Assembly: GCA_025935655.1 (NCBI GenBank) | Contig: JAICUV010000047.1 | Location: forward strand, 1-16,704 | Direction of reading: 5' to 3' | Origin: Chloroflexota bacterium | Lineage (GTDB): Bacteria; Chloroflexota; Limnocylindria; Limnocylindrales; CSP1-4 | Length of the DNA: 16,704 bases | Part shown: positions 1 through 6,664 of the stretch, in pieces | Layout of the letters: every line of letters begins with the position of its first letter | Position numbering within the stretch: the stretch's first letter is position 1 | Made by a program: the position numbers and the translations under genes | The notes under the pieces: model-generated | What the model saw: only the letters and a program-made list of their open reading frames with translations | Databases searched by the model: none | Told to the model about the DNA's origin: nothing

Positions 1-119
1 GAGCCGCAGACGCCGCACGCCTGCACCCGGACGCGGACCTCCCCGGGACCGGGCTCCGGGACCGGGCGCTCGCGGAGCCGGAGCGGTGCGCCGGGCGCGT
101 CGAGCGTCGCCGCCCGCAT
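1..119 (-). CDS. Zinc-dependent alcohol dehydrogenase, N-terminal fragment (runs off left edge)
   Basis: Reading the minus strand from the ATG at 119 gives 39 codons ending in VRVRVQACGVCG. This is the start of the GroES-like domain of medium-chain, zinc-dependent alcohol/polyol dehydrogenases; the GVCG cysteine is normally a catalytic zinc ligand, and the preceding PVPEPGPGEV stretch is also typical. An in-frame GTG at 128 is an alternative start. The gene begins 19 bases after the stop of the SDR upstream, in the same direction, so it is probably the third gene of the enolase-SDR-ADH operon. It would be expected to oxidise or reduce a polyol, aldehyde or keto-sugar intermediate with NAD(P). 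The remaining roughly 300 residues, including the Rossmann domain, lie outside the window. The family call is fairly safe; the substrate is unknown. Confidence 0.8.
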   Translation of the reverse strand, partial: MRAATLDAPGAPLRLRERPVPEPGPGEVRVRVQACGVCG

Positions 120-138
120 CGTCGTCACCGGGCGGTGC

Positions 139-906
139 TCAGTACATCAGGAAGCCGCCCGAGGCGTTGATCGTGGAGCCGGTGATGTACTTCGCGTGAT
201 CGGACGCGAGGAACACGACCGGCCCGGCCATCTCGGCCGGCTCCGCGACGTAGCCGAGGGGCGTCTGCTTCTTCATGCCCTCGTAGACCTCCGGCGAGAG
301 GCCGGTGAGTAGCATCGGCGTGTTGACCTGGCCCGGCGACACGCAGTTCACGGTGATCTGGTGGGCGCCGAAGGTCCGCGCGAGACCGCGGCACATCGAG
401 GTCACGCCGCCCTTCGTCGCGGCATACGCGACCGAGCCGCCGAAGCCGCCCGTCCACCAGCCCTGCGAGCTGAACAGGATGATCCGGCCGCCCTGGCCCT
501 GCTCGATCATCGCGTCGCCGGCCGTGCGCGCGAGGAAGAACGCGGCCTTGAGGTTGACGTCGTGCTGGAAGTCCCAGTCCTCCTCGGTCACCTCGTCCAG
601 CGAGCCCCTGCGACGGAGGACCGCCGCGAGGTTGGCGAGCACGTACAGGTTGCCGAGCTCCTCGCGGGCGCGGGCGACGAGCGCGGCGTGGGAGCCGATG
701 TCGCGCAGGTCGGCGGCGACGCCGACGTGCCCCGAGCCCTCGAGGCCCGCGACCATCTCGTCGACGCGGGCCTGGTCCACGTCCACCGCCATGACCCGCG
801 CGCCCGTCGTGGCGAACGCCTCCGTGACCGCGCGGCCGATGCCACCGGCGGCGCCGGTGACGATGACCCCCTTGCCCTCGAGTCCTGCGCCGACGCTCCA
901 GCCCAT
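139..906 (-). CDS. SDR-family NAD(P)-dependent oxidoreductase
   Basis: A 255-residue classical short-chain dehydrogenase/reductase, a usual length for the family. The cofactor-binding motif TGAAGGIG is at residues 17-24. The acidic residue of VDVD at 41-44, after the second strand, favours NAD(H). The usual NNAG motif reads NLAA at 92-95. The catalytic Ser is at about 147 and YAATK gives Tyr161 and Lys165. The ATG at 906 is supported by an AGGAG sequence 7 bases upstream. It lies 42 bases after the enolase-superfamily gene and 19 bases before the zinc ADH, all on the same strand, so it is likely co-transcribed with them. By analogy with non-phosphorylating sugar-acid pathways it may oxidise a hydroxyl of a 2-keto-3-deoxy acid; that role is inferred. 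It is not especially close to the other three SDRs of the window. Confidence 0.9.
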   Translation of the reverse strand: MGWSVGAGLEGKGVIVTGAAGGIGRAVTEAFATTGARVMAVDVDQARVDEMVAGLEGSGHVGVAADLRDIGSHAALVARAREELGNLYVLANLAAVLRRRGSLDEVTEEDWDFQHDVNLKAAFFLARTAGDAMIEQGQGGRIILFSSQGWWTGGFGGSVAYAATKGGVTSMCRGLARTFGAHQITVNCVSPGQVNTPMLLTGLSPEVYEGMKKQTPLGYVAEPAEMAGPVVFLASDHAKYITGSTINASGGFLMY

Positions 907-948
907 CGATGTGCTCCTGTCCGTGTGCGGCCCGGGTGATGCGAGGCG

Positions 949-2094
949 CTAGGCCCCGCCGAGGACCTTCTCGCTGCGATAGCGGTCGACGACCTCGTCC
1001 AGCACCTCGATGCCGAGGCCCGGCTTCGTCGGCGGGTAGAACCAGCCGCCCTGGTGCGCGATCGGCTCGGGGACCAGCTCGTGCTGCATGGGGTTGATGA
1101 GCGGCTTGACCTCGATCAGCTTGAACGCCGGCGAGCTGAAGCTCATCGCGAGGCTGGCCGCGGTGACGATCGCGGACGACCAGCAGTGGGCGTTCGCCTG
1201 GCGGCGGAAGAACTCGATCCGCTCCACGGCGCGCTTGAACCCCGTGATGCCCTCGGCCCGACCGGGGTCGATGCCCACGACGTCCACCGTCCCGGTGCCC
1301 AGGATCCGCTCGAAGCCGTCGACGTTCCACTCCTTCTCGCCGTAGGCGATGAGGCTCGTCGTCTTGCTCCGCAGGTTCGCGTAGCCCTCGGGATCCCACG
1401 CGCCGAGCGGCTCCTCGATCCAGTGGAGGCCGTACTCGTCGAACGCCTGGACGCGGCGCACCGCGGTCATCACGTCCCACTTCACGTTCCAGCCGCAGTC
1501 GATCATGATCCACTGGTCGGGGCCCAGGCCCTCGCGCATCTTGCGGATGTACTCGACGTCGCGATCGTGCTCGTAGCCGAGGCGCGCGTTGCCGCGCTTG
1601 CCGAAGCCCACCTTGAGCCCGTGCATGCCGGGCGCGACCCATTCCTGGGCCTCCTCGACCATTCGGTCGATGTCCTCGTAGTGGGCATGGCTGGAGGCGA
1701 CCGCCGGCAGCTTCTCGTGGACGGCCCCGCCCAGCAGCTGGAGGACCGGGACGCCCAGCAGCTTGCCCTTGATGTCCCACAGGGCGATGTCGATCGCCGC
1801 CACCGCGTACGACGCGATGCCGCCGCCGTAGCCGTACCACCACGCCTGGTCGCGGATCGAGTGCCAGATCGCGATGTTGTCCAGCGGGTCCTTGCCGATC
1901 ACGCGCTCGGCCATCCCCTCGATGATCGCCTTCACCGCGAAGTTCGCCTCGGGGAACTGGGTGATGGACTCGCCCCAGCCGACGACGCCGTCGTCCGTCG
2001 TGATCTTGACGAGGCACAGGTGGCGCAGCGCGTTGTAGTCGTTGGGCTCCGGATAGGAGACCGGGATCGCCTCGACGATCGCCACCTTGCTCAC
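949..2094 (-). CDS. Enolase-superfamily (mandelate racemase subgroup) sugar-acid dehydratase
   Basis: A 381-residue protein with the N-terminal capping domain and (beta/alpha)7-beta barrel of the enolase superfamily. Magnesium ligands read as Asp199 (MIDCGWN), Glu227 (WIEEPL) and Glu253 (YGEKE). The mandelate-racemase-type base pair Asp276 (GIDPGR) and His303 (NAHCWSS) is present with the 27-residue spacing seen in mandelate racemase. On the second strand the usual KxK is LKVG, so Lys161 is kept and the second lysine is glycine. Such proteins generally remove water from aldonic acids to give 2-keto-3-deoxy acids; the specific acid is unknown. I chose the GTG at 2094 because GGAGGT lies 6 bases upstream and the protein then begins SKVAIVEA, as family members do. 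An ATG at 2190 would add an unlikely 32-residue tail. It is the first gene of the leftward operon, behind operator-like sites. Confidence 0.88.
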   Translation of the reverse strand: MSKVAIVEAIPVSYPEPNDYNALRHLCLVKITTDDGVVGWGESITQFPEANFAVKAIIEGMAERVIGKDPLDNIAIWHSIRDQAWWYGYGGGIASYAVAAIDIALWDIKGKLLGVPVLQLLGGAVHEKLPAVASSHAHYEDIDRMVEEAQEWVAPGMHGLKVGFGKRGNARLGYEHDRDVEYIRKMREGLGPDQWIMIDCGWNVKWDVMTAVRRVQAFDEYGLHWIEEPLGAWDPEGYANLRSKTTSLIAYGEKEWNVDGFERILGTGTVDVVGIDPGRAEGITGFKRAVERIEFFRRQANAHCWSSAIVTAASLAMSFSSPAFKLIEVKPLINPMQHELVPEPIAHQGGWFYPPTKPGLGIEVLDEVVDRYRSEKVLGGA

Positions 2095-2100
2095 CGGCGA

Positions 2101-2106
2101 ACCTCC
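2101..2106 (-). promoter_or_regulatory. Ribosome binding site fixing the GTG start of the dehydratase gene
   Basis: On the minus strand this reads GGAGGT, a near-perfect Shine-Dalgarno sequence, ending 6 bases before the GTG at 2094. It decides the start in favour of this GTG over the ATG further upstream at 2190. Confidence 0.75.
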
Positions 2107-2154
2107 ACTGACCTCGGGGATGACGGGTTGCGGCCCGGGAGCCGCTGCGGTAGC

Positions 2155-2164
2155 GTAACCGTAC
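2155..2164. promoter_or_regulatory. Possible LacI-type operator half-site pair (GTAACCGTAC)
   Basis: The sequence GTAACCGTAC (GTACGGTTAC on the other strand) is an imperfect inverted repeat in the divergent intergenic region between the dehydratase and Gfo/Idh/MocA genes. It resembles the GTAACGGTTTC element in front of the LacI gene at 7744-7754. It lies just beside a second operator-like sequence at 2166-2179. Assignment is by motif resemblance only. Confidence 0.35.
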
Positions 2165-2165
2165 C

Positions 2166-2179
2166 CACAAACGTTTCCA
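2166..2179 (-). promoter_or_regulatory. Likely LacI-family operator (TGGAAACGTTTGTG)
   Basis: On the minus strand the sequence is TGGAAACGTTTGTG, with the perfect palindromic core AAACGTTT. It matches 11 of 14 positions with TGGAAACGATACTG at 7869-7882, which overlaps the promoter of the ABC-importer operon. CG-centred palindromes of this kind are the usual targets of LacI-family repressors. Its place between the two divergent catabolic operons suggests that the LacI protein encoded at 6665-7711 controls them together with the importer. This is inferred from sequence similarity between sites. No convincing -35/-10 pair could be picked out here on either strand. Confidence 0.55.
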
Positions 2180-2220
2180 CCCGGCGGCATCGTAGCCGCC
2201 GCCCGTCACCGGCGTCAACG

Positions 2221-2249
2221 GCAGCGGCCCGCGACGGCCGGGCCGCAGC
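2221..2249 (+). other. Stem-loop in the leader of the Gfo/Idh/MocA gene
   Basis: GCGGCCC at 2224-2230 pairs with GGGCCGC at 2240-2246 around a 9-base loop. Beyond an A-A mismatch, GC at 2221-2222 pairs with GC at 2248-2249. It lies 38 bases before the ATG of the Gfo/Idh/MocA gene. There is no following T-run, so it is not a classical terminator. In DNA this G+C-rich such a hairpin can arise by chance, and no function is claimed. Confidence 0.3.
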
Positions 2250-2287
2250 ACCGCCCCACGGGGCGACCGCGAAAGGGGTCTGGCGCA

Positions 2288-3355
2288 ATGGCGAAGCTCC
2301 GCCTCGGCGTGATCGGGGCAGGGTCGTGGACCGTCTCCTCCCACCTGCCGAACCTGCTGCGGCACGCCGACGAGGTGGAGTTCACGATCGTGAACCGGCG
2401 CAACCCCGAGCTGCTCCGCAAGATCCAGGACAACTTCGGGTTCAAGGACGGCACCACCGACTGGCGCGAGGTCATCGCGGCCAAGCCGGACATCGTCGTC
2501 GTCGGGAGCCCGCCCGGCTACCACCACGTCCAGAGCAAGGCGGCGCTCGAGGCCGGGGCGCACGTCATGTGCGAGAAGCCGTTCACGATCGACCCGGCCG
2601 ACGCGTGGGACCTCGAGGCGACCGCCCGCCGGACGGGGAAGGCGCTGATCCTGTCCTACGGCTGGAACTACCGGCCGATGGTCATCCAGGCGCACCGGCT
2701 GATGCAGGAGGACGGGGGCGTCGGCGAGATCGAGCACGTGGCCCTGCACATGGACTCGGTCACCCGCGAGCTGCTGTCGGAGACCGGCGGGTACCCGCAG
2801 TCGGCGCCCGAGTACATCCCCCAGCCGGACACCTGGTCGCGGCCGGAGACCTCGGGCGGCGGCTACGGCCAGGCGCAGCTCACCCACCTGCTGGGCGTGT
2901 CCCTGTGGATCACGGGGCTGCGGGGCAAGGAGGTGTTCGCGCTCATGTCCGCGCCGCTGGACGCCAAGGTGGAGCTGCACGACGCGGTGGCGATGCGCTA
3001 CACGAACGGCGCCATCGGGACGATGAGCGGGGCGTCCAGCCACCTCGGCGGGGCGAACAACCGCCACGCGGTCGAGGTCCGGGTCGTGGGCTCGCGGGGC
3101 ATGTTCCACCTCGACCTGCGCGAGAACCTCCTGTGGCGGTACCGCGGCCCGGACGACGACGTGCGGGTGCCGCTCGAGGCGGACGCCGGCCTCTACGACT
3201 GCCAGGGGCCGATCGACGCGCTCGTCGAGGCCGGCATGGGCCGGCCGTACGCCAACAACTCGCCGGCCGAGCTGGGCGCCCGCACGGTCGAGATCCTCGA
3301 GGCCGCCTACCGCAGCGCCGGCAGCGGCGTGCTGGAGCAGGTGAAGCTCGCCTGA
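2288..3355 (+). CDS. Gfo/Idh/MocA-family NAD(P)-dependent sugar dehydrogenase
   Basis: A 355-residue two-domain oxidoreductase, normal length for the family. The Rossmann motif is GVIGAGSW at residues 7-14. EKP at 96-98 carries the catalytic/cofactor-contacting Lys97. The C-terminal substrate domain contains GGGYGQAQLTH at 190-200, with the expected active-site His200. Members oxidise sugars, inositols or sugar derivatives, often at C1 (to a lactone) or C3 (to a keto-sugar). Here it starts the rightward operon that ends with an ApnL-like lactonase, which suggests oxidation of an imported sugar to a lactone, as the apiose dehydrogenase of known D-apiose pathways does. That specificity is an inference from context. 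A weak AAAGGGG lies 9 bases before the ATG. No signal peptide is seen, so it should be cytoplasmic. Confidence 0.88.
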   Translation: MAKLRLGVIGAGSWTVSSHLPNLLRHADEVEFTIVNRRNPELLRKIQDNFGFKDGTTDWREVIAAKPDIVVVGSPPGYHHVQSKAALEAGAHVMCEKPFTIDPADAWDLEATARRTGKALILSYGWNYRPMVIQAHRLMQEDGGVGEIEHVALHMDSVTRELLSETGGYPQSAPEYIPQPDTWSRPETSGGGYGQAQLTHLLGVSLWITGLRGKEVFALMSAPLDAKVELHDAVAMRYTNGAIGTMSGASSHLGGANNRHAVEVRVVGSRGMFHLDLRENLLWRYRGPDDDVRVPLEADAGLYDCQGPIDALVEAGMGRPYANNSPAELGARTVEILEAAYRSAGSGVLEQVKLA

Positions 3356-3403
3356 CCCGCCGGCCGCCGCGGCGGCACGACCATCCCATCCACGCCCTGC
3401 ACG

Positions 3404-3435
3404 GCGGGCGCCCGACCACGCGGCCCGGCGCCCGC
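3404..3435 (+). other. G+C-rich inverted repeat between the dehydrogenase and VOC genes
   Basis: GCGGGCGCC at 3404-3412 is perfectly complementary to GGCGCCCGC at 3427-3435, giving a 9-bp stem with a 14-base loop. It sits in the 120- to 150-base gap after the Gfo/Idh/MocA stop. No T-run follows. It could be an mRNA processing or stabilising hairpin, or chance in G+C-rich DNA. Confidence 0.3.
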
Positions 3436-3505
3436 ACCCACTCATCCACCGACCAGCGAGGACCTCGGGGGCCACGTCACCGGCTACTTCCACGGCGGGA
3501 TCACC

Positions 3506-3928
3506 GTGCGCGACATGGAGCGCTCGCTCGCCTTCTACCGCGACGGCCTCGAGCTCGAGATGGAGTTCGACCGGATCCTGGACGCGCCCTACCTCAAGGA
3601 GGTGCTGGGGCTGACGTTCGACCACATCCGGGCCGTGTACTTCCGCCTCCCCGGCGGCGGGTTCGTGGAGCTGCTCGAGTATCACGGCATCGAGCAGCTG
3701 TCCGCGGCCGCGCGGCCGTGCGACTTCGGCGGCGGCCATCTCGCGCTCTACGTGGACGACGTCCAGGCGCTCTACGACCGGCTCATCGGGCTCGGGTTCC
3801 GCGCCCGCCACGACGGGATCACGCACATCACGGCGGGCCCGAACGCGGGCGCGCGGAGCGCCTACGTGGCGGACCCCGACGGCTACTACATCGAGCTGTT
3901 CCAGAAGCCCGCGGCGACGGGCGCGTGA
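3506..3928 (+). CDS. VOC-superfamily (glyoxalase/dioxygenase fold) protein, start uncertain
   Basis: A small metalloprotein of the vicinal-oxygen-chelate fold. From the GTG at 3506 it has 140 residues, but the family-typical stretch YFHGGITV continues upstream in the same frame (3485-3508) and includes the expected first metal ligand, the histidine at 3491-3493. The other likely ligands are Glu in FVELLEY, His in GGHLALYV and Glu in YYIELFQ. Between the previous stop at 3355 and 3506 the frame is open but contains no ATG, GTG, TTG or CTG. The true start therefore uses a rare codon (GTC at 3476 would give VTGYFHG), or a start was lost or misread. GGGGG at 3466-3470 is 5 bases before that GTC. 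VOC proteins act as isomerases, epimerases, lyases or dioxygenases; the reaction here is unknown. It directly precedes an SDR gene, as does the second VOC gene of the window. Confidence 0.75.
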   Translation: MRDMERSLAFYRDGLELEMEFDRILDAPYLKEVLGLTFDHIRAVYFRLPGGGFVELLEYHGIEQLSAAARPCDFGGGHLALYVDDVQALYDRLIGLGFRARHDGITHITAGPNAGARSAYVADPDGYYIELFQKPAATGA

Positions 3929-3935
3929 CGGGACC

Positions 3936-3940
3936 GGAGG
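3936..3940 (+). promoter_or_regulatory. Ribosome binding site choosing the ATG start of the SDR gene
   Basis: GGAGG, 8 bases before the ATG at 3949. It favours this ATG over the in-frame GTG at 3925, which overlaps the VOC stop as GTGA. Confidence 0.65.
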
Positions 3941-3948
3941 CGAGGGGC

Positions 3949-4695
3949 ATGGGCGAGGCGGACGGCCGGCTGGCGGTGGTGACGGGGGCGGCGAGCGGCA
4001 TCGGGCAGGCGACGGCGCTGCGCCTCCTGGCCGAGGGCGCCCGGGTCGTGGCGGTGGACATCAACGAGGCCGGGCTGCGCCGCGTCGTGGACGCGGGCGC
4101 GGAGCCGGTGGTCGCGGACCTCTCGACGGAGGCGGGCCGCGCGACGGCGATCGAGGCCGGCCAGGGCGCCCACTACCTCGTGAACGCGGCCGGGATCCTG
4201 TTCGTCAAGCCGATCTGGGACGTCGGTCTGGACGAGTGGAAGCGGATCTGGGCCGTCAACGTCGACTCGATGTTCTTCCTGTGCCAGGGGATCGGCCGGT
4301 CGATGCCGGCGGGCGGCGCGATCGTCAACCTCTCGTCGAGCTCCGCGAAGGCGGCGGGCACCGTCGAGGTCGCGCCGTACTCGATGACCAAGACCGCGGC
4401 GCTGGGCGTCACCCGCTCGGTCGCGTACGCGCTCGCGCCGCGCAGCGTGCGGGTGAACGCGATCCTGCCGGGCATCGTGGACACGCCGATGCAGGACACC
4501 GTCCTCGAGGCCGTCGCGCCGCTCCGCGGCCTCACCGCGGCGGAGCTCTCGGCGGCGCGCCTCAAGACGGTGCCGCTCGGCCGGAGCGCACCGCCGGACG
4601 AGTGCGCGGGGGTGATCTGGTTCCTGCTGTCGGACGCGGCGGCGTACATGACCGGGCAGGCGATCAACTTCACCGGCGGCCTGGTGATGCTGTAG
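3949..4695 (+). CDS. SDR-family NAD(P)-dependent oxidoreductase (paralogue of the SDR at 10288)
   Basis: A 248-residue classical SDR. TGAASGIG at residues 12-19 binds the cofactor, VDIN at 36-39 has the Asp that favours NAD(H), and NAAG is at 79-82. The catalytic residues are a Ser within the SSSS run at 129-132, then Tyr144 and Lys148 of YSMTK. It ends in a hydrophobic GGLVML tail. It is clearly homologous along its full length to the SDR at 10288-11040, sharing blocks such as HYLVNAAGIL, VNAI.PGI.DTPMQ and RSAPP. The two probably arose by duplication and may handle related intermediates. It follows the VOC gene by 20 bases and precedes the ApnL-like gene by 9 bases, so the operon is tight. 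Likely role is oxidation of a secondary hydroxyl of a sugar acid; substrate not deducible. Confidence 0.9.
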   Translation: MGEADGRLAVVTGAASGIGQATALRLLAEGARVVAVDINEAGLRRVVDAGAEPVVADLSTEAGRATAIEAGQGAHYLVNAAGILFVKPIWDVGLDEWKRIWAVNVDSMFFLCQGIGRSMPAGGAIVNLSSSSAKAAGTVEVAPYSMTKTAALGVTRSVAYALAPRSVRVNAILPGIVDTPMQDTVLEAVAPLRGLTAAELSAARLKTVPLGRSAPPDECAGVIWFLLSDAAAYMTGQAINFTGGLVML

Positions 4696-4704
4696 GCGAT
4701 TGCC

Positions 4705-6663
4705 ATGGACGCCGATACGATCCTCACCGGCCGCCCCGGCCCCGTGCCCGCGCCCGTCGTGCTGCGGGCGGGCCCCGTCACCCTCGACCTCGACGGGGCG
4801 GACCTGCGGGCGATCCGCATCGGCGGCGCCGAGCTCGTCCAGCGGGTCTACGTCGCGGTGCGGGACGCCCCGTGGAACACGATCCCCGGCGCGTTCACCG
4901 ACGTCGTCGTGGACCAGCGGGCCGACACGTTCCTCGTCACGTTCTCCGCGCGGCACGCCCACGAGGCGATCGACTTCCGGTGGGACGCGCGGATCGAGGG
5001 GACCGCCGACGGCACGATCCGCTACGAGCTCGACGGCGTCTGCCGCGGCGTGTTCGAGTACTCGAAGATCGGGTTCAACGTCCACCATGCGCTGGACGGC
5101 GCGATCGGCCGCCGCTACCGGATCGTGGACGAGGCAGGCCGGACACGCGAGGGGATCCTCCCCGACGCGATCGACCCGCAGCGGATCGTGGACGGGTCGC
5201 TGACCGCCATGTTCGAGCCGTACCGGGAGCTCGCGCTCGAGGTCCGCGACGGGCTCGAGGCCGTGATCGGCCTCGAGGGCGACCTGCTCGAGCTCCAGGA
5301 CCACCGCAACTGGGCGGACGGCAACTTCAAGTCCTACGCCACGCCGCTCTCGCTGGGGTTCCCGTTCACCTCGACGGACGGCACGCGGATCCGGCAGGTG
5401 CTGACGATCGGGTTCCGCGGCGCCGTCCCCGCACAGCCGGCCCGCGGTCCCGTCCGGATCGAGGTGGGGGAGCGGGTGGGTCCGATGCCCGCGCTGGGCC
5501 TCGGGCAGCCTGGCCACGCGCAGCCGCTCACCACGGCCGAGGCGTCGCTCATCCGCGTCGCCGGGCCGGCGCACCTGCGCGTGGACCTCGTCGCCGGTGA
5601 CCCGGGCGCGGCCGCGGCGCTGGAGCGCGCGGCAGGCGATGCCCGCGGCGTGGACGCGGCACTGGAGCTCGCGGTCCACGCGAACGAGGCGAGCGGCCCG
5701 GGCCTCGCAGCGCTCGCGGCCCAGCTCCGGACGCTGGGACCGCGCGTTGCCCGCGTGCTCGTCTACCAGCGGATCGAGGGCTACAGCGCGATGTCGGGGC
5801 TGACCTCCGCGCCGGTGGTCGCGCTGGTGCGCGAGACGCTCGAACCGGTGACCGGCCCGGTGCCCTATGCCGGCGGGAGCAACCAGACGTTCAGCGACGT
5901 CAACCGCGACCGGCCGCGCGACCCCGTGCTCACGGGCCTCTGCTTCGCCCTGTGCCCCACGATCCACGCCGCCGACGACCGCTCGATCGTCGAGAACGTC
6001 GTCGGCGCCGCCGAGGTGGTCCGGATGGCGGCCAGCTTCGCCGGCGGCCGCCCGATCAGCGTGAGCCCGGTCACGATCGCGACGCGCAACGGCCCGTACC
6101 CGGCGGGCCCGGCGGCGCCGGGGTCGCTGCCCGCGGCGGTCGACGTGCGACAGGCCTCGCTGCTGGGCGCGGCGTGGACGGCGGCGACGCTCGGCCGGCT
6201 CGCCGAGGCGGGCGCGGCCAGCGTGACCTGGTACGAGACGGCGGGCTGGCAGGGGATCGTGGAGCGGGACGCGGGCTCGCCGCACCCCGCGTTCCCGTCG
6301 CGGCCCGGGCAGGCGTTCCCGCTGTTCCATGTCCTCGCCGACGCGGCAGGGTGGGCCGGCGCGACCGTCCGGCGGACGCGGTCGTCGCGGCCGCTGGACG
6401 CGGAGGCGCTCGCGGCCCAGGACGCTGCCGGGCTGCACCTCCTCGTGGCGAACCTGCGCCCGGCGCCGACGACGGTGGAGGTCGCGGGGCTCGAGGGCCG
6501 CGCGGCGGTGGTCCGGACGCTCGACGCCACGACCGCGCCGCTCGCCACGTCCGATCCGGCGGCGTTCCGCGCGACGCGTGGCGTCGACCGCGAGGTCGTG
6601 GACGGCACGCTCCGCCTCGAGCTCGCGCCGTACGCGGTGGCGCGGGTGGACGCGCCCGGCTGA
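4705..6663 (+). CDS. D-apionate lactonase (ApnL)-like protein
   Basis: A 652-residue protein, slightly longer than the roughly 610-residue ApnL family as I remember it. The architecture fits ApnL: an N-terminal beta-rich domain (about 1-240), a central TIM-barrel (about 285-555) and a C-terminal beta domain. Family-like motifs, recalled rather than searched, are DHRNWADGNFKSY at 199-211, GGSNQTFSDVNRDRP at 390-404, CPTIHAADDRSIVE at 417-430, VSPVTI at 453-458 and WYETAGWQGIVE at 509-520. ApnL opens D-apionolactone to D-apionate. Several positions look divergent: the segment I expect to read like GFCVLHP is GFNVHHA at 123-129. The substrate may therefore be another lactone, or the chemistry may differ. 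It has only a weak ribosome site and starts 9 bases after the SDR stop, suggesting translational coupling. The first gene of the same operon encodes a candidate lactone-forming dehydrogenase. Confidence 0.7.
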   Translation: MDADTILTGRPGPVPAPVVLRAGPVTLDLDGADLRAIRIGGAELVQRVYVAVRDAPWNTIPGAFTDVVVDQRADTFLVTFSARHAHEAIDFRWDARIEGTADGTIRYELDGVCRGVFEYSKIGFNVHHALDGAIGRRYRIVDEAGRTREGILPDAIDPQRIVDGSLTAMFEPYRELALEVRDGLEAVIGLEGDLLELQDHRNWADGNFKSYATPLSLGFPFTSTDGTRIRQVLTIGFRGAVPAQPARGPVRIEVGERVGPMPALGLGQPGHAQPLTTAEASLIRVAGPAHLRVDLVAGDPGAAAALERAAGDARGVDAALELAVHANEASGPGLAALAAQLRTLGPRVARVLVYQRIEGYSAMSGLTSAPVVALVRETLEPVTGPVPYAGGSNQTFSDVNRDRPRDPVLTGLCFALCPTIHAADDRSIVENVVGAAEVVRMAASFAGGRPISVSPVTIATRNGPYPAGPAAPGSLPAAVDVRQASLLGAAWTAATLGRLAEAGAASVTWYETAGWQGIVERDAGSPHPAFPSRPGQAFPLFHVLADAAGWAGATVRRTRSSRPLDAEALAAQDAAGLHLLVANLRPAPTTVEVAGLEGRAAVVRTLDATTAPLATSDPAAFRATRGVDREVVDGTLRLELAPYAVARVDAPG

Positions 6664-6664
6664 C

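Noticed and set aside
2128..2156. Possible plus-strand promoter TTGCGG-N17-TAGCGT before the Gfo/Idh/MocA gene
   Set aside because: Both hexamers match consensus at only about three of six positions, so it cannot be separated from background.
2095..2190. Longer form of the dehydratase starting at the ATG at 2190
   Set aside because: The extra 32 residues are unlike the family N terminus, and the extension would run through the strong GGAGGT site and the operator-like sequences.
3363..3376. Perfect 14-base palindrome GCCGCCGCGGCGGC after the Gfo/Idh/MocA gene, considered as a terminator
   Set aside because: It has no loop, cannot form a long hairpin and lacks a T-run. Such palindromes are frequent by chance at this composition.
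125..3826. A 1233-codon open frame on the minus strand, and an 850-codon one at 3886-6438
   Set aside because: Both are rich in Arg, Ala, Gly and Pro with no recognisable domain, and both lie opposite or out of frame with well-supported genes. Long antisense frames are expected in DNA this rich in G+C.
1054..3948. Upstream extension of the 3949 SDR frame back to 1054 as one giant protein
   Set aside because: The upstream part is antisense to the dehydratase and out of frame with the Gfo/Idh/MocA and VOC genes. A good ribosome site and the SDR fold both place the start at 3949.
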